Assembly: GCF_000826125.2 (NCBI RefSeq)
Contig: NZ_LN651373.1
Coordinates: 181,829-221,879, forward strand
Direction: 5' to 3'
Source: Bhargavaea cecembensis
GTDB taxonomy: Bacteria; Bacillota; Bacilli; Bacillales_A; Planococcaceae
DNA length: 40,051 nucleotides
The translations under genes and the position numbers were made by a program. The notes beneath the pieces were generated by a model. The model ran no database searches, had not been told where the DNA came from, and worked only from the letters and a program-made list of their open reading frames with translations. Every line of letters begins with the position of its first letter. Position 1 is the first letter of the stretch. Below, one piece after another: positions 6,917-15,456 of the stretch.

Positions 6917-8278
6917 TCAGCCCTTGACTACTTCCTGCCCCCGGACGTTCCAGGTGAAGGCGAACAGGATGACTGCCAGCACACAGGAAATTGCAATAAG
7001 CATAAATCCGGCATTCCAGCCGCTGGCTTCCACAACGTAGCCCAAGACCGCATTTGCTGCCACGGAGCCGCCGAGATAACCGAACAAGCCGGTCAGACCG
7101 GCAGCAGTTCCAGCCGCTTTTTTCGGCACAAAGTCCAATGCCTGCAGTCCAACCAGCATCACTGGTCCGTAGATCAGAAAGCCGATTGCAATCAATGCAA
7201 TGTTGTCAATCAACGGATTTCCTGCCGGGTTGAACCAATAAACGAGAACGGCGACGAGAACACCCAGCATGAAGACTACCCCCGCCGGTCCACGACGACC
7301 TTTAAAGACTTTATCGGAAATCCATCCGGCAAGAAGAGTGCCGGGTATTCCCGCCCATTCATATAAAAAGTATGCAATGCCGGTCTCGTTCATGTTGAAG
7401 CCTTTTTCTTCACTTAAATACACAGGAGCCCAGTCCAGTACACCGTAGCGTACAAAGTAAACGAAGATGTTGGCGATGGCAATTGCCCATACCCACTTGT
7501 TGTTCAACACGTACTTGAAGAGAATTTCTTTTGTCGTAAATTCTTTCTCATATGTCTTTTTCGATTTGTTCGGATAGTCATTCCGATACTCTTCAATAGG
7601 CGGCAGCCCGACAGACTGCGGAGTATCCCGGATGAGGACGTAAGCTCCGACCGCAACTAAAATGGCGACAAGCGCGGGAAGGATGAAGACGCCTTCGTAT
7701 CCAATGAAACGAGATCCGAAATAGGTGCCGGCAATGGAAACACCGGCGATCGCCAATGGTGCCATGAGGCCTCCGCCGACGTTGTGGGCCACGTTCCAGA
7801 TGGCTGTTTTACTTCCCCGCTCGCTCACGCTGAACCAGTGGACGAGAACGCGGCCGGACGGCGGCCAGCCCATTCCCTGGACCCATCCGTTCAGGAATAG
7901 CATCACAAACATAATTGCAACCGTAGATGTAAAGAAGGGTACAAACCCCATCAACAAGTTGATGATCGCTGATAAGATCAGTCCGACTGTAAGGAAAACC
8001 CTTGCATTACTTCGATCTGAAACGGTTCCCATGACAAACTTGCTGATACCATAAGCAATTGAAATGGCTGACAATGCGAGGCCCAGCTCGCCCTTTGAAA
8101 AACCTTGCTCCTGCAAGTATGGCATCGCTAGTGAAAAGTTCTTTCGGATCAGGTAGTAAGCTGCATAACCGATGAAGATTCCAATGAACACCTGCAGCCG
8201 TAACTTCTTGTATTCCGAGTCTACCTTTTCATCCGGCAGTCTTTCTACTGCGGGCGCAGGTTTAAATAACTTTAACAT
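6917..8278 (-). CDS. glpT: Glycerol-3-phosphate transporter GlpT (MFS, organophosphate:phosphate antiporter)
   Basis: A 453-residue, twelve-helix MFS protein that exchanges external glycerol-3-phosphate for internal phosphate. It matches Bacillus GlpT closely by eye. Segments include [86 protein letters not shown] and [19 protein letters not shown]. The ATG has GGAGGATC upstream on the minus strand. A near-consensus sigma-A promoter and a leader terminator precede it, as expected for GlpP-type antitermination. There is no glpQ next to it. Base composition is visibly lower in GC than that of the flanking genes. Confidence 0.95.
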   Translation of the reverse strand: MLKLFKPAPAVERLPDEKVDSEYKKLRLQVFIGIFIGYAAYYLIRKNFSLAMPYLQEQGFSKGELGLALSAISIAYGISKFVMGTVSDRSNARVFLTVGLILSAIINLLMGFVPFFTSTVAIMFVMLFLNGWVQGMGWPPSGRVLVHWFSVSERGSKTAIWNVAHNVGGGLMAPLAIAGVSIAGTYFGSRFIGYEGVFILPALVAILVAVGAYVLIRDTPQSVGLPPIEEYRNDYPNKSKKTYEKEFTTKEILFKYVLNNKWVWAIAIANIFVYFVRYGVLDWAPVYLSEEKGFNMNETGIAYFLYEWAGIPGTLLAGWISDKVFKGRRGPAGVVFMLGVLVAVLVYWFNPAGNPLIDNIALIAIGFLIYGPVMLVGLQALDFVPKKAAGTAAGLTGLFGYLGGSVAANAVLGYVVEASGWNAGFMLIAISCVLAVILFAFTWNVRGQEVVKG

Positions 8279-8410
8279 TTGATCCTCCCTATTTATGTCT
8301 TAGTTAAGTAAGAGGGAGTCCCATCCAAGCCGTTCTTTTATAGCTGCTATTGATCTTTTTAATGCTTATGCAGACGCATTGATGCTTTCTCGTTAGAGCG
8401 TTGGACAAAA

Positions 8411-8475
8411 CAAAAAGATCCGGACTAAAGTCGCCATCCTGGATGCAACAGGGACAGCATTCATTAGTCGGATCT
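8411..8475 (-). terminator. Leader terminator of glpT (candidate GlpP antitermination site)
   Basis: On the minus strand AGATCCGACTAA (8475-8464) pairs with TTTAGTCCGGATCT (8429-8416, one bulge), followed by five T residues (8416-8412). It lies inside the roughly 220-base leader between the glpT promoter and start codon. In B. subtilis GlpP is known to antiterminate leader terminators of glp operons. Its action here is inferred from position. Confidence 0.65.
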
Positions 8476-8507
8476 CCAAATCTCCACCATACTTAACTTG
8501 TTTCACT

Positions 8508-8536
8508 ATTTTAAACGTTCATACCTGGGCTGTCAA
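8508..8536 (-). promoter_or_regulatory. Sigma-A promoter of glpT
   Basis: Read on the minus strand, a perfect -35 TTGACA (8536-8531), a 17-bp spacer and -10 TAAAAT (8513-8508). Transcription would start near 8500. Confidence 0.85.
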
Positions 8537-8746
8537 TCTCATCTGATAAAGAACCGGGGGAGTCGCCATTCGGGATTCGAAAGAGGGGGTATACCGACGA
8601 AGCACAGTCAATACAAACGTAAGCCATATGCCTCAGTTCTATTTGATCAGGGAGGAGCCTTGAAGGAGCTTCCTGACTCTTCCCCCTGACTTTCTCCCCG
8701 CGCCCAAATGCCCGGCGGACGCTCTGCAAATGATTACTTTGGAATA

Positions 8747-8774
8747 TTTACATAATTCAATCAACCGGTATAGG
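8747..8774 (+). promoter_or_regulatory. Promoter of the secreted deacetylase gene
   Basis: A -35 TTTACA (8747-8752), a 16-bp spacer and a -10 TATAGG (8769-8774). The ROK-type dyad at 8810-8828 lies just downstream in the early transcribed region. Between the glpT promoter (8536) and this point I see no gene with a plausible start. Confidence 0.55.
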
Positions 8775-8809
8775 CTTGGGGTAACGAGAGGCCGTTTTAG
8801 GGATAGTTA

Positions 8810-8828
8810 GTTAGTAAGGATTACTAAC
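8810..8828 (+). promoter_or_regulatory. ROK-repressor operator 1
   Basis: The perfect dyad GTTAGTAA-GGA-TTACTAAC lies within TTAGTTAGTAAGG...CCAAACT. It resembles the XylR (ROK) operator, and a related dyad lies upstream of the ROK gene at 11725-11751. This suggests control of the secreted deacetylase by that repressor. Confidence 0.6.
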
Positions 8829-8870
8829 CAAACTGCCTCTTGAAATCAAATCCCGAAAGGAGAGAGTCGA

Positions 8871-11369
8871 TTGAAGAGGTTTTGGTATGGGATTTTGTCC
8901 GTGCTCCTCATCCTGTCCGTCCTTCCGCATGCCATTTTTGCGGAAGGAGCCAAGGAGCTGGATAAGGAACTGTGGAATGTCGTGAAGCCGCTCGGCACGA
9001 CGGTCACGTTTTTGAATACGGGGGCCCATCCGGATGATGAGCGGAGTGATTTTCTCGCTTATTTGTCGCGGGGTCTGGGCGTGAAGACTGCGAGCCTGAT
9101 CGCCAATAGGGGAGAGGGCGGGCAGAACGCGATCGGCGGCGAGCTCGGGAACGGTCTTGGGATCATCCGTTCGAATGAAATGATCGAAGCCGCCAAAGTC
9201 AACGGCGTGAAGGCGTATCATCTCAGCGAAACGACATCGGATCCGATCTATGATTTCGGGTTCTCCAAATCTCCTGAAGAAACGCTCCAAAAGTGGGACG
9301 AGGACGTGACGTATTCGCGGATGATCGAGTTCATCCGGACGTACCGGCCGGATGTCGTCATGCCGTCGTTCCTCGACGTGGACAGCCAGCACGGCCACCA
9401 CCGTGCGATCAACGTCCTCACGATGCGGGCGTTCGAAGATGCAGCGGATCCGTCGGTCTTCCCCGAACAGCTGAAGGAAGGCCTCGAGCCGTGGCAGATC
9501 AAGAAGCTCTATCTGCCGGTTTCGGCCGATGACGCCACGGTGTCCATCGAAATCGGGGACTATGATCCGATTTACAAGATGAGCTATCCGCAGCTCGGCG
9601 AAGCATCCCGTTACTTGCATAAAAGCCAGGGGATGGGACGCGACGTTCCGGTCGAGCCGCGGCAGACCCATCTCCAGCTCGCCAAATCCGCAGTGACATC
9701 GGAATCCGCGGATCTGTTCGCGGGAGTTCCGTACGACTTCAAAGGGTGGGCGAAGTCCGTTTCCGACAAAGGGCTCGGCAAGAAACTCGCAGACCTGCAG
9801 AACCGGCTGAACCGGATCATTGATCTGTACCCGGACCGGACCGCGATTCTGCCCGAATCCCAGAAAGCGCTCGGTGACGTGGAGAAGCTGCTGAAGCACG
9901 TTGGGAAGTCAAAACTGGACAGCGCGGTAAAAAACGACCTGCGCCACAAGCTCGAGCTGAAAGAAGAACAGCTGCGGGCGGTCAGCCTGACGTCTTCCGG
10001 TCTTGAGACGGATATCGAAATCGGTTCGTATGTGCTGACGCCGGGCGAGAAAACCGAAGTCACGGTGACCGTGACGAATAAAGGCGCGGAGAAAATCAAC
10101 CACGTCGAAGCGGCGCTCCTGACCGACCCGGACTGGAAGCATGAAGGAACCGTCCGGCTCAAGCACCTGAAGCCGGGTGAATCGAAGACGGCCAAGTTCC
10201 GGGTGACCGTCCCGGACAATGCGGAATATTTCCGGCCCTACGGCGATCCCGCCATCCGGGCGGAGCTGATGTTCACGGAAAAAGGCGTGGAGACGGAGAG
10301 CGTCCTTGATCTGGACAATACGGTCAGCGTGCTGCCGGAGCTGAGCGTGACGCCGGACCCGGTGAACATCACCGTCAACGCGGCGGATGTCCAGGATGAG
10401 ATTCCGGTCCGCGTGAACGTGAAAAACTACCGGGACGGGGCAGGCAGTGCTTCGGTCTCCCTGAACCTGCCGGACGGATGGACGAGCGATCCGGAAATGG
10501 CTGAACTCGGTTTCGGAGAACGGTTCGAAGAAAAGACGGCCGCCTTCACGTTGATCCCGCCTGCAGCCGTCGAGGAAGGCGACTTCACGGTCGAGGCGGT
10601 CGCCGAGATGGACGGCCACGCCTACAACACGACCGTCCAGGAGATCAAATATGAACATATCAACGATTCCTACTATCTGTATCCGTCCGAAATCAACGGA
10701 GTGGCGTTTGAGCTGCTGAAGCCGGACGGTCTGAAAGTCGGCTACATCGACAGCGGCTTCGACCAGATCGCCGACTCGTTCACAAATGCCGGGTTCAATA
10801 TGACGAAGCTGACGGAAGAGGACCTCGCGTCCGCGGATCTCTCGCAATACGACACGATCGTGACGGGGATCCGCGCGACGCTCGGCAGGCCGGATCTTCT
10901 GGAGAACAACGACCGAATCAAGGAATACGTGAAAAACGGCGGCCACTTCGTCATGCAATACGTGACGGCCGCAGACCCGTGGGATGCAGACCTGACGCCG
11001 CCGTACCGGCTGAAGATCGGCACCCCGTCCATCCGCTGGCGCGTGACGGACGAAAATGCGGAAGTGACGATGACGAAGCCGGACCATCCGCTGTTCAATT
11101 ATCCGAACAACATCACCGCCGGCGACTGGGCCGGCTGGGTGCAGGAGCGCGGCCTGTACTTCCCGATGGAATGGGACGACCGCTATGAGACATTCGTCTC
11201 GATGGCCGATCCGGGAGAGGATCCGTTCACGAGCGGCATCCTCATGGCCGAATACGGGGAAGGGACCTACCTTTATACGAACCTCGTGTTCTACAGGCAG
11301 ATCGCCGCACAAGTTCCGGGTGGCTACCGCATCTTCGCCAACCTCATCAGCTACGGGGCGGAGCGGTAA
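8871..11369 (+). CDS. Secreted multidomain PIG-L-family deacetylase
   Basis: An 832-residue exported protein. A signal peptide (about residues 1-24, ending AIFA) is followed by a PIG-L/LmbE catalytic domain (about 40-250). This domain carries the zinc motif GAHPDDE (H53, D56) and the third-ligand motif SQHGHHRA (H174-H177). Family members remove acetyl groups from N-acetylated sugars or related amides. Two beta-sandwich modules of CARDB/NEW3 type follow (about 385-475 and 490-595). The C-terminal region (about 630-830) looks like a glutamine-amidotransferase-like fold (VGYIDSGFDQIADSFTNAGFN). The start is TTG with AAAGGAGA seven bases upstream. The shared ROK-type operator ties it to the transporter operon that follows. 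The substrate is unknown and could be a polysaccharide, glycopeptide or other N-acyl compound. Confidence 0.85.
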   Translation: MKRFWYGILSVLLILSVLPHAIFAEGAKELDKELWNVVKPLGTTVTFLNTGAHPDDERSDFLAYLSRGLGVKTASLIANRGEGGQNAIGGELGNGLGIIRSNEMIEAAKVNGVKAYHLSETTSDPIYDFGFSKSPEETLQKWDEDVTYSRMIEFIRTYRPDVVMPSFLDVDSQHGHHRAINVLTMRAFEDAADPSVFPEQLKEGLEPWQIKKLYLPVSADDATVSIEIGDYDPIYKMSYPQLGEASRYLHKSQGMGRDVPVEPRQTHLQLAKSAVTSESADLFAGVPYDFKGWAKSVSDKGLGKKLADLQNRLNRIIDLYPDRTAILPESQKALGDVEKLLKHVGKSKLDSAVKNDLRHKLELKEEQLRAVSLTSSGLETDIEIGSYVLTPGEKTEVTVTVTNKGAEKINHVEAALLTDPDWKHEGTVRLKHLKPGESKTAKFRVTVPDNAEYFRPYGDPAIRAELMFTEKGVETESVLDLDNTVSVLPELSVTPDPVNITVNAADVQDEIPVRVNVKNYRDGAGSASVSLNLPDGWTSDPEMAELGFGERFEEKTAAFTLIPPAAVEEGDFTVEAVAEMDGHAYNTTVQEIKYEHINDSYYLYPSEINGVAFELLKPDGLKVGYIDSGFDQIADSFTNAGFNMTKLTEEDLASADLSQYDTIVTGIRATLGRPDLLENNDRIKEYVKNGGHFVMQYVTAADPWDADLTPPYRLKIGTPSIRWRVTDENAEVTMTKPDHPLFNYPNNITAGDWAGWVQERGLYFPMEWDDRYETFVSMADPGEDPFTSGILMAEYGEGTYLYTNLVFYRQIAAQVPGGYRIFANLISYGAER

Positions 11370-11390
11370 CTCTTCATGGAGACCATCGGG

Positions 11391-11490
11391 GCGAGTGTCA
11401 ACTTTAGGGCGACGAGTGTCAATTTTGGCAGGTTAGGTGTCAACTTTCGCGAAGCGGGTATGAACGTTCAGCGGACGAGTGTCAACTTGC
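11391..11490 (-). repeat. 21-bp tandem array A3, GAGTGTCAACTT family, 5 units, reverse
   Basis: GTGTCAA cores start at 11395, 11416, 11437, 11458 (degenerate, GTATGAACG) and 11479, all 21 bp apart. The unit is the reverse complement of AAGTTGACACTC in array A11 (39605-39712). It lies just after the deacetylase gene. Confidence 0.93.
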
Positions 11491-11524
11491 GTGAATGTGA
11501 GGGAGGAGCGCAGCCACATTCGCT

Positions 11525-11597
11525 CCGATGACACTCGAGGCCTCTCTGCTAACACTCACGTGCCCTGCGATGACACTCCCCATGCGCGAACACTCGC
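11525..11597 (+). repeat. 21-bp tandem array A4, (GATG/CTA)ACACTC family, 4 units, forward
   Basis: ACACTC starts at 11531, 11552, 11573 and 11590. The first two steps are 21 bp and the last is 17 bp. It faces array A3 in inverted orientation across about 35 bp. The remaining bases to the promoter at 11677 (about 11600-11676) contain a GC-rich inverted repeat, CCGGCCGCAG...CGCGGCCGGG, followed by a T-rich run, which may terminate the deacetylase transcript. Confidence 0.88.
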
Positions 11598-11676
11598 CGC
11601 CTCTCTAATTCATCGACCCGGCCGCAGAAAAATCCGCGGCCGGGTTTTATTCGGGCGGAATATTGAAAAATTAATC

Positions 11677-11714
11677 TGAAAGCGCTTTACATTATTATCT
11701 GAATCCTCTACACT
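11677..11714 (+). promoter_or_regulatory. cre site overlapping the promoter of the ROK/ABC operon
   Basis: TGAAAGCGCTTTAC (11677-11690) matches the CcpA cre consensus at 13 of 14 positions. It overlaps a -35 TTTACA (11686-11691), which is 17 bp from a -10 TACACT (11709-11714). This predicts carbon catabolite repression of the operon. Confidence 0.7.
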
Positions 11715-11724
11715 ATTCTCAGAT

Positions 11725-11751
11725 AGTTGGTAAGTAAATCTAACAAACTAA
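11725..11751 (+). promoter_or_regulatory. ROK-repressor operator 2 (autoregulatory)
   Basis: The imperfect dyad has arms GTTGGTAAG and CTAACAAAC around TAAAT, just after the predicted transcription start. Its reverse complement, TTAGTTTGTTAG followed by TTACTTACCAACT, aligns with operator 1 at 8805-8834 and with the known XylR operator style. This predicts autorepression by the ROK protein. Confidence 0.6.
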
Positions 11752-11854
11752 CACAAGAAGCACCCGCAAGATGGGAGGGGAAGCCGGAAACGGGAAACCC
11801 GGCAAGCACTGAACAAGGTCTGCGGATTGACCGGCAGAAGGTAGGGGCAATTTC

Positions 11855-13018
11855 ATGCAGAGTCAGAATGAAGAACGGAACAGAAACCGCAATGCGCGGC
11901 AAGTGCTGCAGTGCGTAAAGGAGTCGGGATGCACGACGAGGACGGAGATCGCCCGGAAGCTGTCCCTCTCGAAGCCGACCGTTTCGGCGGCCGTCTCCGG
12001 TCTGATCGAGGAAGGCTGGATCGTCGAGACGGGAAGCGGCGAGGCATCGGCGAGCGGCGGGCGGAAGCCGGTCAACTTGAAGTTCAACCCGAAAAATGCG
12101 CATTGCATCGGCATCGATATCGGCGGGACGAAAGTGGCGGTCGGCATCACGGATCTCGACGGGGAACTGGAGTGTTACCGGACATTCCCAACGCAGGAGC
12201 ACCTGGACCGCGACCTGTTCGAAACGATCCGCGGCAAAGTCGACGAGATGAAGAAAGAGCGAGCCATCCAGGACGACCGGATCATCGGAATCGGAGCGGG
12301 CGTGCCGGGCGTGACGAACGTCGAGACGGGGATCGTCGAAGAGGCGCCGGCACTGAAATGGCGCGACTTCCCGGTCCGCGATCGGCTCCGGGAAGTGTTC
12401 CCTTATCCGGTGTACGTGGACAATGACGTGAACATCGGCGTGCTTGGCGAACACTGGAAAGGCCGCGGCCGGGACAGGCGCAATCTGATCTACATCGCGA
12501 TCGGCACGGGGATCGGCAGCGGGATCATCCTCAACGGGCAGTTGTTCCGCGGCAGCCATTACAGCGCCGGCGAGATCGGCTACACGGTGACGGACCGCGA
12601 TCTCGCCGGCTCGTACGAACCTTCCTTTGAAGGATATGGATTCCTCGAGAGCATCGCCGGCGGCACGTCGGTCGGACGGTCGCTGTCAAAGCGGCTCGGC
12701 CGCCCGGTGTCCGCCGAGGAGGCATTCAGCCTGTACCGGTCGGGGGACCCCGAAGCGGCGGAAACGATCGGTGCGGCCATCGGTCACCTCGGCATTGCGG
12801 TCGCGAACTACGTGTCGCTCCTCGATCCCGAACTGATCATTTTAGGGGGTGGTCTGTCGCAGTCGTTCGATGTCATCCATCCGATCGTTTCGGATTACGT
12901 GGAGCAGTATGCGCCGAAAGAATGCGAGATCGTCCAAACTGCATTCGGCAAGGAAGCGGGCATCATCGGTGCGGTTGCACTGTTGCTCAAAGAGCATAAA
13001 GGATTGTACAACATTTAA
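11855..13018 (+). CDS. ROK-family transcriptional repressor (XylR/NagC-like)
   Basis: A 387-residue cytoplasmic regulator. An N-terminal winged helix-turn-helix (about residues 15-70, SGCTTRTEIARKLSLSKPTVSAAV) precedes a ROK sugar-kinase-like domain. The domain contains the phosphate-binding loop GIDIGGTKVAVGI, a second loop GAGVPGVT, the DNDVN segment and AIGTGIGSGIILNGQ. The Cys-rich zinc motif CxCGxxGCxE usual in ROK proteins is missing, and the matching region reads SAGEIGYTVTDRD. The inducer is probably a sugar or sugar derivative by family precedent. It heads the operon with the ABC importer and lyase, and two matching dyads at 8810 and 11725 are its likely operators. The ATG at 11855 follows a GGTAGGGG-like site. 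Confidence 0.9.
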   Translation: MQSQNEERNRNRNARQVLQCVKESGCTTRTEIARKLSLSKPTVSAAVSGLIEEGWIVETGSGEASASGGRKPVNLKFNPKNAHCIGIDIGGTKVAVGITDLDGELECYRTFPTQEHLDRDLFETIRGKVDEMKKERAIQDDRIIGIGAGVPGVTNVETGIVEEAPALKWRDFPVRDRLREVFPYPVYVDNDVNIGVLGEHWKGRGRDRRNLIYIAIGTGIGSGIILNGQLFRGSHYSAGEIGYTVTDRDLAGSYEPSFEGYGFLESIAGGTSVGRSLSKRLGRPVSAEEAFSLYRSGDPEAAETIGAAIGHLGIAVANYVSLLDPELIILGGGLSQSFDVIHPIVSDYVEQYAPKECEIVQTAFGKEAGIIGAVALLLKEHKGLYNI

Positions 13019-13036
13019 AAGAGAGGGGTAATGATC

Positions 13037-14167
13037 TTGGGAAAACGGTTTAAGAAAAGCTGGCTGCTCGTTCTGACCGCGCTGTTCGCACTCGCACTGG
13101 CCGGCTGCATGGCCGGTTCGGGCGGAGACGGCGCCGCGGAAGAAGACAAAGGGAAAGACACGGGCGGGGACTCGGCGGACAAGCCGGCCGCCGATGAACT
13201 CGAAGACAAAGTCGTCATTTATTCGCCGCACGGCAGCGACATCCTCGGGGACTTCAAACAGCAGTTCGAGGACGAATACGGCATCAAGATGGAGTTCCTC
13301 GACATGGGCTCCCAGGAGATCCTGGACCGGGTCCGCTCCGAGAAAAACAACACCCAGGCGGACGTCTGGTGGGGCGCGCCGCAGGTGAACTTCGACCAGG
13401 CGAAGGATGAAGGCCTGCTTGCCGAATACAAGCCGTCCTATGCCGATGCGCTCGATGACATGTACCATGACGCAGACTGGATGTGGAGCGGCACGTCGAT
13501 GACCCCTGAAGTCATCATGTACAACAACAAGGAAATTTCCGAAGAAGACGCACCGCAGGACTGGGACGACCTCATCGACCCGAAGTGGCAGGATGAGCTC
13601 ATCATCCGCTACCCGCTCGCGTCCGGAACGATGCGCACGATTTATTCCGCGATGATCTACCGCACTTACAAAGACACGGAAGACACCGAGGAAGGCTACG
13701 AGTGGCTCAAGAAGCTCGACCAGAACACGAAGGAATACTCGGCCAACCCGGAGCTCATGTACAACCAGCTCGCGAAGGGCGTCGGCACGGTGACCGTCTG
13801 GAACATGCCGGACACCGTCATGCTGGCGGAAGAGAAGGGTTACCCGTTCGGCTACGTGCTTCCGAAGAGCGGCACGCCGGTCTTGACGGAAGGAATCGCC
13901 ATCATCAAGGATGCCCCGCACCCGAAAGCGGCGGAAGCGTTCTACGAATTCGTCAACACGCCGGAAGCGGCCAAGCTCCTCGCTGAAAAATATTACCGCA
14001 TCCCGACACGCGACGATGTGACGGATCTCCCGGAATGGATCACCGAAGCGGAAGAAGACATCAAGCCGATGGACATCGACTGGACGCTGTTCCAGGAGAA
14101 ATCCGACGAGTGGATGGACTACTGGGACAACCACATCAAGAGCGGCGAAAAAGAAAAGGGAGAGTAA
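13037..14167 (+). CDS. Extracellular solute-binding lipoprotein (family 1, Fbp/AfuA type)
   Basis: A lipoprotein of about 376 residues that captures the substrate for the ABC importer encoded next. The signal peptide ends with the lipobox LALAGC, so the cysteine near residue 24 is the lipid anchor. An acidic, low-complexity linker (about residues 25-60) leads to a two-lobed binding fold with VVIYSPHGSDIL, NNTQADVWWGAP and GTVTVWNMPDTVM. Related proteins bind ferric iron, thiamine or, in AfuA, hexose phosphates. The Tyr residues for iron binding are not obvious, and the ROK/cre setting favours a carbon source. TTG at 13037 fits the GAGAGGGGT site (13021-13029) better than the ATG at 13031, which would be only three bases away. 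Confidence 0.85.
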   Translation: MGKRFKKSWLLVLTALFALALAGCMAGSGGDGAAEEDKGKDTGGDSADKPAADELEDKVVIYSPHGSDILGDFKQQFEDEYGIKMEFLDMGSQEILDRVRSEKNNTQADVWWGAPQVNFDQAKDEGLLAEYKPSYADALDDMYHDADWMWSGTSMTPEVIMYNNKEISEEDAPQDWDDLIDPKWQDELIIRYPLASGTMRTIYSAMIYRTYKDTEDTEEGYEWLKKLDQNTKEYSANPELMYNQLAKGVGTVTVWNMPDTVMLAEEKGYPFGYVLPKSGTPVLTEGIAIIKDAPHPKAAEAFYEFVNTPEAAKLLAEKYYRIPTRDDVTDLPEWITEAEEDIKPMDIDWTLFQEKSDEWMDYWDNHIKSGEKEKGE

Positions 14168-14212
14168 CCTGCAGACCGCATGACCTCCGTATGAACGATC
14201 AATCTTTGACAA

Positions 14213-14256
14213 CGGACTATCGCAGGCGCAGTGCCGGCGGTAGTCCACTGTTTTTA
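14213..14256 (+). terminator. Intra-operon attenuating terminator
   Basis: GGACTATCGC pairs with GCGGTAGTCC, and a short ACTG precedes TTTTTAT. It sits between the binding-protein gene and the ATPase gene. This placement commonly keeps the binding protein more abundant than the rest of the transporter. Confidence 0.75.
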
Positions 14257-14277
14257 TAGGAAAGGACGTGAACAGAA

Positions 14278-15375
14278 GTGTCCATCGTTCATTTATCAGC
14301 CATCACGAAGCAGTTCGGCACCGTCAAGGCAGTGGAAGACCTGGAGCTGCTCATCAAGGAAGGCGAATTCTTCACATTCCTCGGGCCGAGCGGCTGCGGG
14401 AAGACGACCACGCTCCGGATGGTCGCCGGGTTTTATTACCCGACGAAGGGAGTCGTGAAATTCAACGACCGGGACATGACGACCGTCCCGCCGGAAAAAC
14501 GGAACACCGGCATGGTCTTCCAGAACTACGCACTGTTCCCGCATATGACCGTCTTCGAAAACGTCGCGTTCGGGCTCAAAGTCCGGAAAATGAACAAAGC
14601 GGAGACGAAGAAACGCGTGGAAGACGTGCTGAAGAAAGTCCGGCTCGATCAATACGCCGAGCGTCAGGTGAGCCAGTTGTCCGGCGGCCAGCAACAGCGG
14701 GTGGCGCTCGCACGCGCGATCGTCATCGAGCCGGACATCCTGTTGCTCGACGAACCGCTCAGCAACCTCGATGCCCGGCTGCGCGATGAAATGCGCGCCG
14801 AGATCCTCCGCCTCCAGCGGGAATATAAAATCACGACGATCTACGTCACGCACGACCAGGTCGAGGCGCTGACGATGAGCGACCGGATTGCGGTCTTCAA
14901 TTTCGGGAAGTGCCAGCAGGTCGGGACGCCGACAGAGATCTACAACGAGCCGGTGAACGACTTTGTCGCCGAATTCATCGGCGAGACGAACCTGCTGCCG
15001 GTCACCGCGGTGCGGACGGAAGACGGGGTGCGGGTGTTCCGGCCCGATGCGCTGGAAGAGGAGATCCGCGTGAACGATGCGCCTCTGAACATCGCCCGGT
15101 ACGGGGAGTCCGACGAGCTGCGCATGTCGATCCGCCCTGAAGCCGTCGAAGTCTCCGGCGTGCGGCCCGGCGGCCCGAATGTTTATCCGGGCACGGTGAA
15201 ATTGGTCCAGTTCACGGGAGCGGCGGTACATACCTATGTAGAAATGAATGAACGCCTGACGCTCGTCGCGACCGCGCTCAACCAGGGCCCGAGCACGTAT
15301 TTGAGGGAAGGGGCGGAAGTGTTCGTCCGCCTGCCCGAGGATCAGATCCGGATCGTGCCGAAAGCGGGGGTGTGA
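14278..15375 (+). CDS. ABC transporter ATP-binding protein (FbpC/PotA/UgpC type, with TOBE domain)
   Basis: A 365-residue cytoplasmic ATPase that energises the importer. Walker A is GPSGCGKTTT (about residues 36-45), the Q-loop VFQNYALFPHMT, the signature LSGGQQQRVALARA, Walker B ILLLDEPLSNLD and the switch histidine in YVTHDQVEALTM. After about residue 240 a TOBE-type regulatory domain follows. The start is GTG at 14278 behind AAAGGA. The catalytic residues are complete. It lies between the binding protein and the fused permease and is co-directional with both. Confidence 0.92.
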   Translation: MSIVHLSAITKQFGTVKAVEDLELLIKEGEFFTFLGPSGCGKTTTLRMVAGFYYPTKGVVKFNDRDMTTVPPEKRNTGMVFQNYALFPHMTVFENVAFGLKVRKMNKAETKKRVEDVLKKVRLDQYAERQVSQLSGGQQQRVALARAIVIEPDILLLDEPLSNLDARLRDEMRAEILRLQREYKITTIYVTHDQVEALTMSDRIAVFNFGKCQQVGTPTEIYNEPVNDFVAEFIGETNLLPVTAVRTEDGVRVFRPDALEEEIRVNDAPLNIARYGESDELRMSIRPEAVEVSGVRPGGPNVYPGTVKLVQFTGAAVHTYVEMNERLTLVATALNQGPSTYLREGAEVFVRLPEDQIRIVPKAGV

Positions 15376-15378
15376 CCC

Positions 15379-15456
15379 ATGAGAAATCAAAATCAACGCC
15401 GCCTGTCCGCAACCGGGCCGAAAACCGAACGGGAAAGGCGGGATAAGCTGTGCTGA
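15379..15456 (+). CDS. Possible 25-residue leader peptide overlapping the permease start
   Basis: An ATG at 15379 with GGGGG about nine bases upstream opens a 25-residue, strongly basic reading frame (MRNQNQRRLS...) that ends seven bases inside the permease gene. It may only serve translational coupling. There is no homology I can name and no independent proof of expression. Confidence 0.2.
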   Translation: MRNQNQRRLSATGPKTERERRDKLC

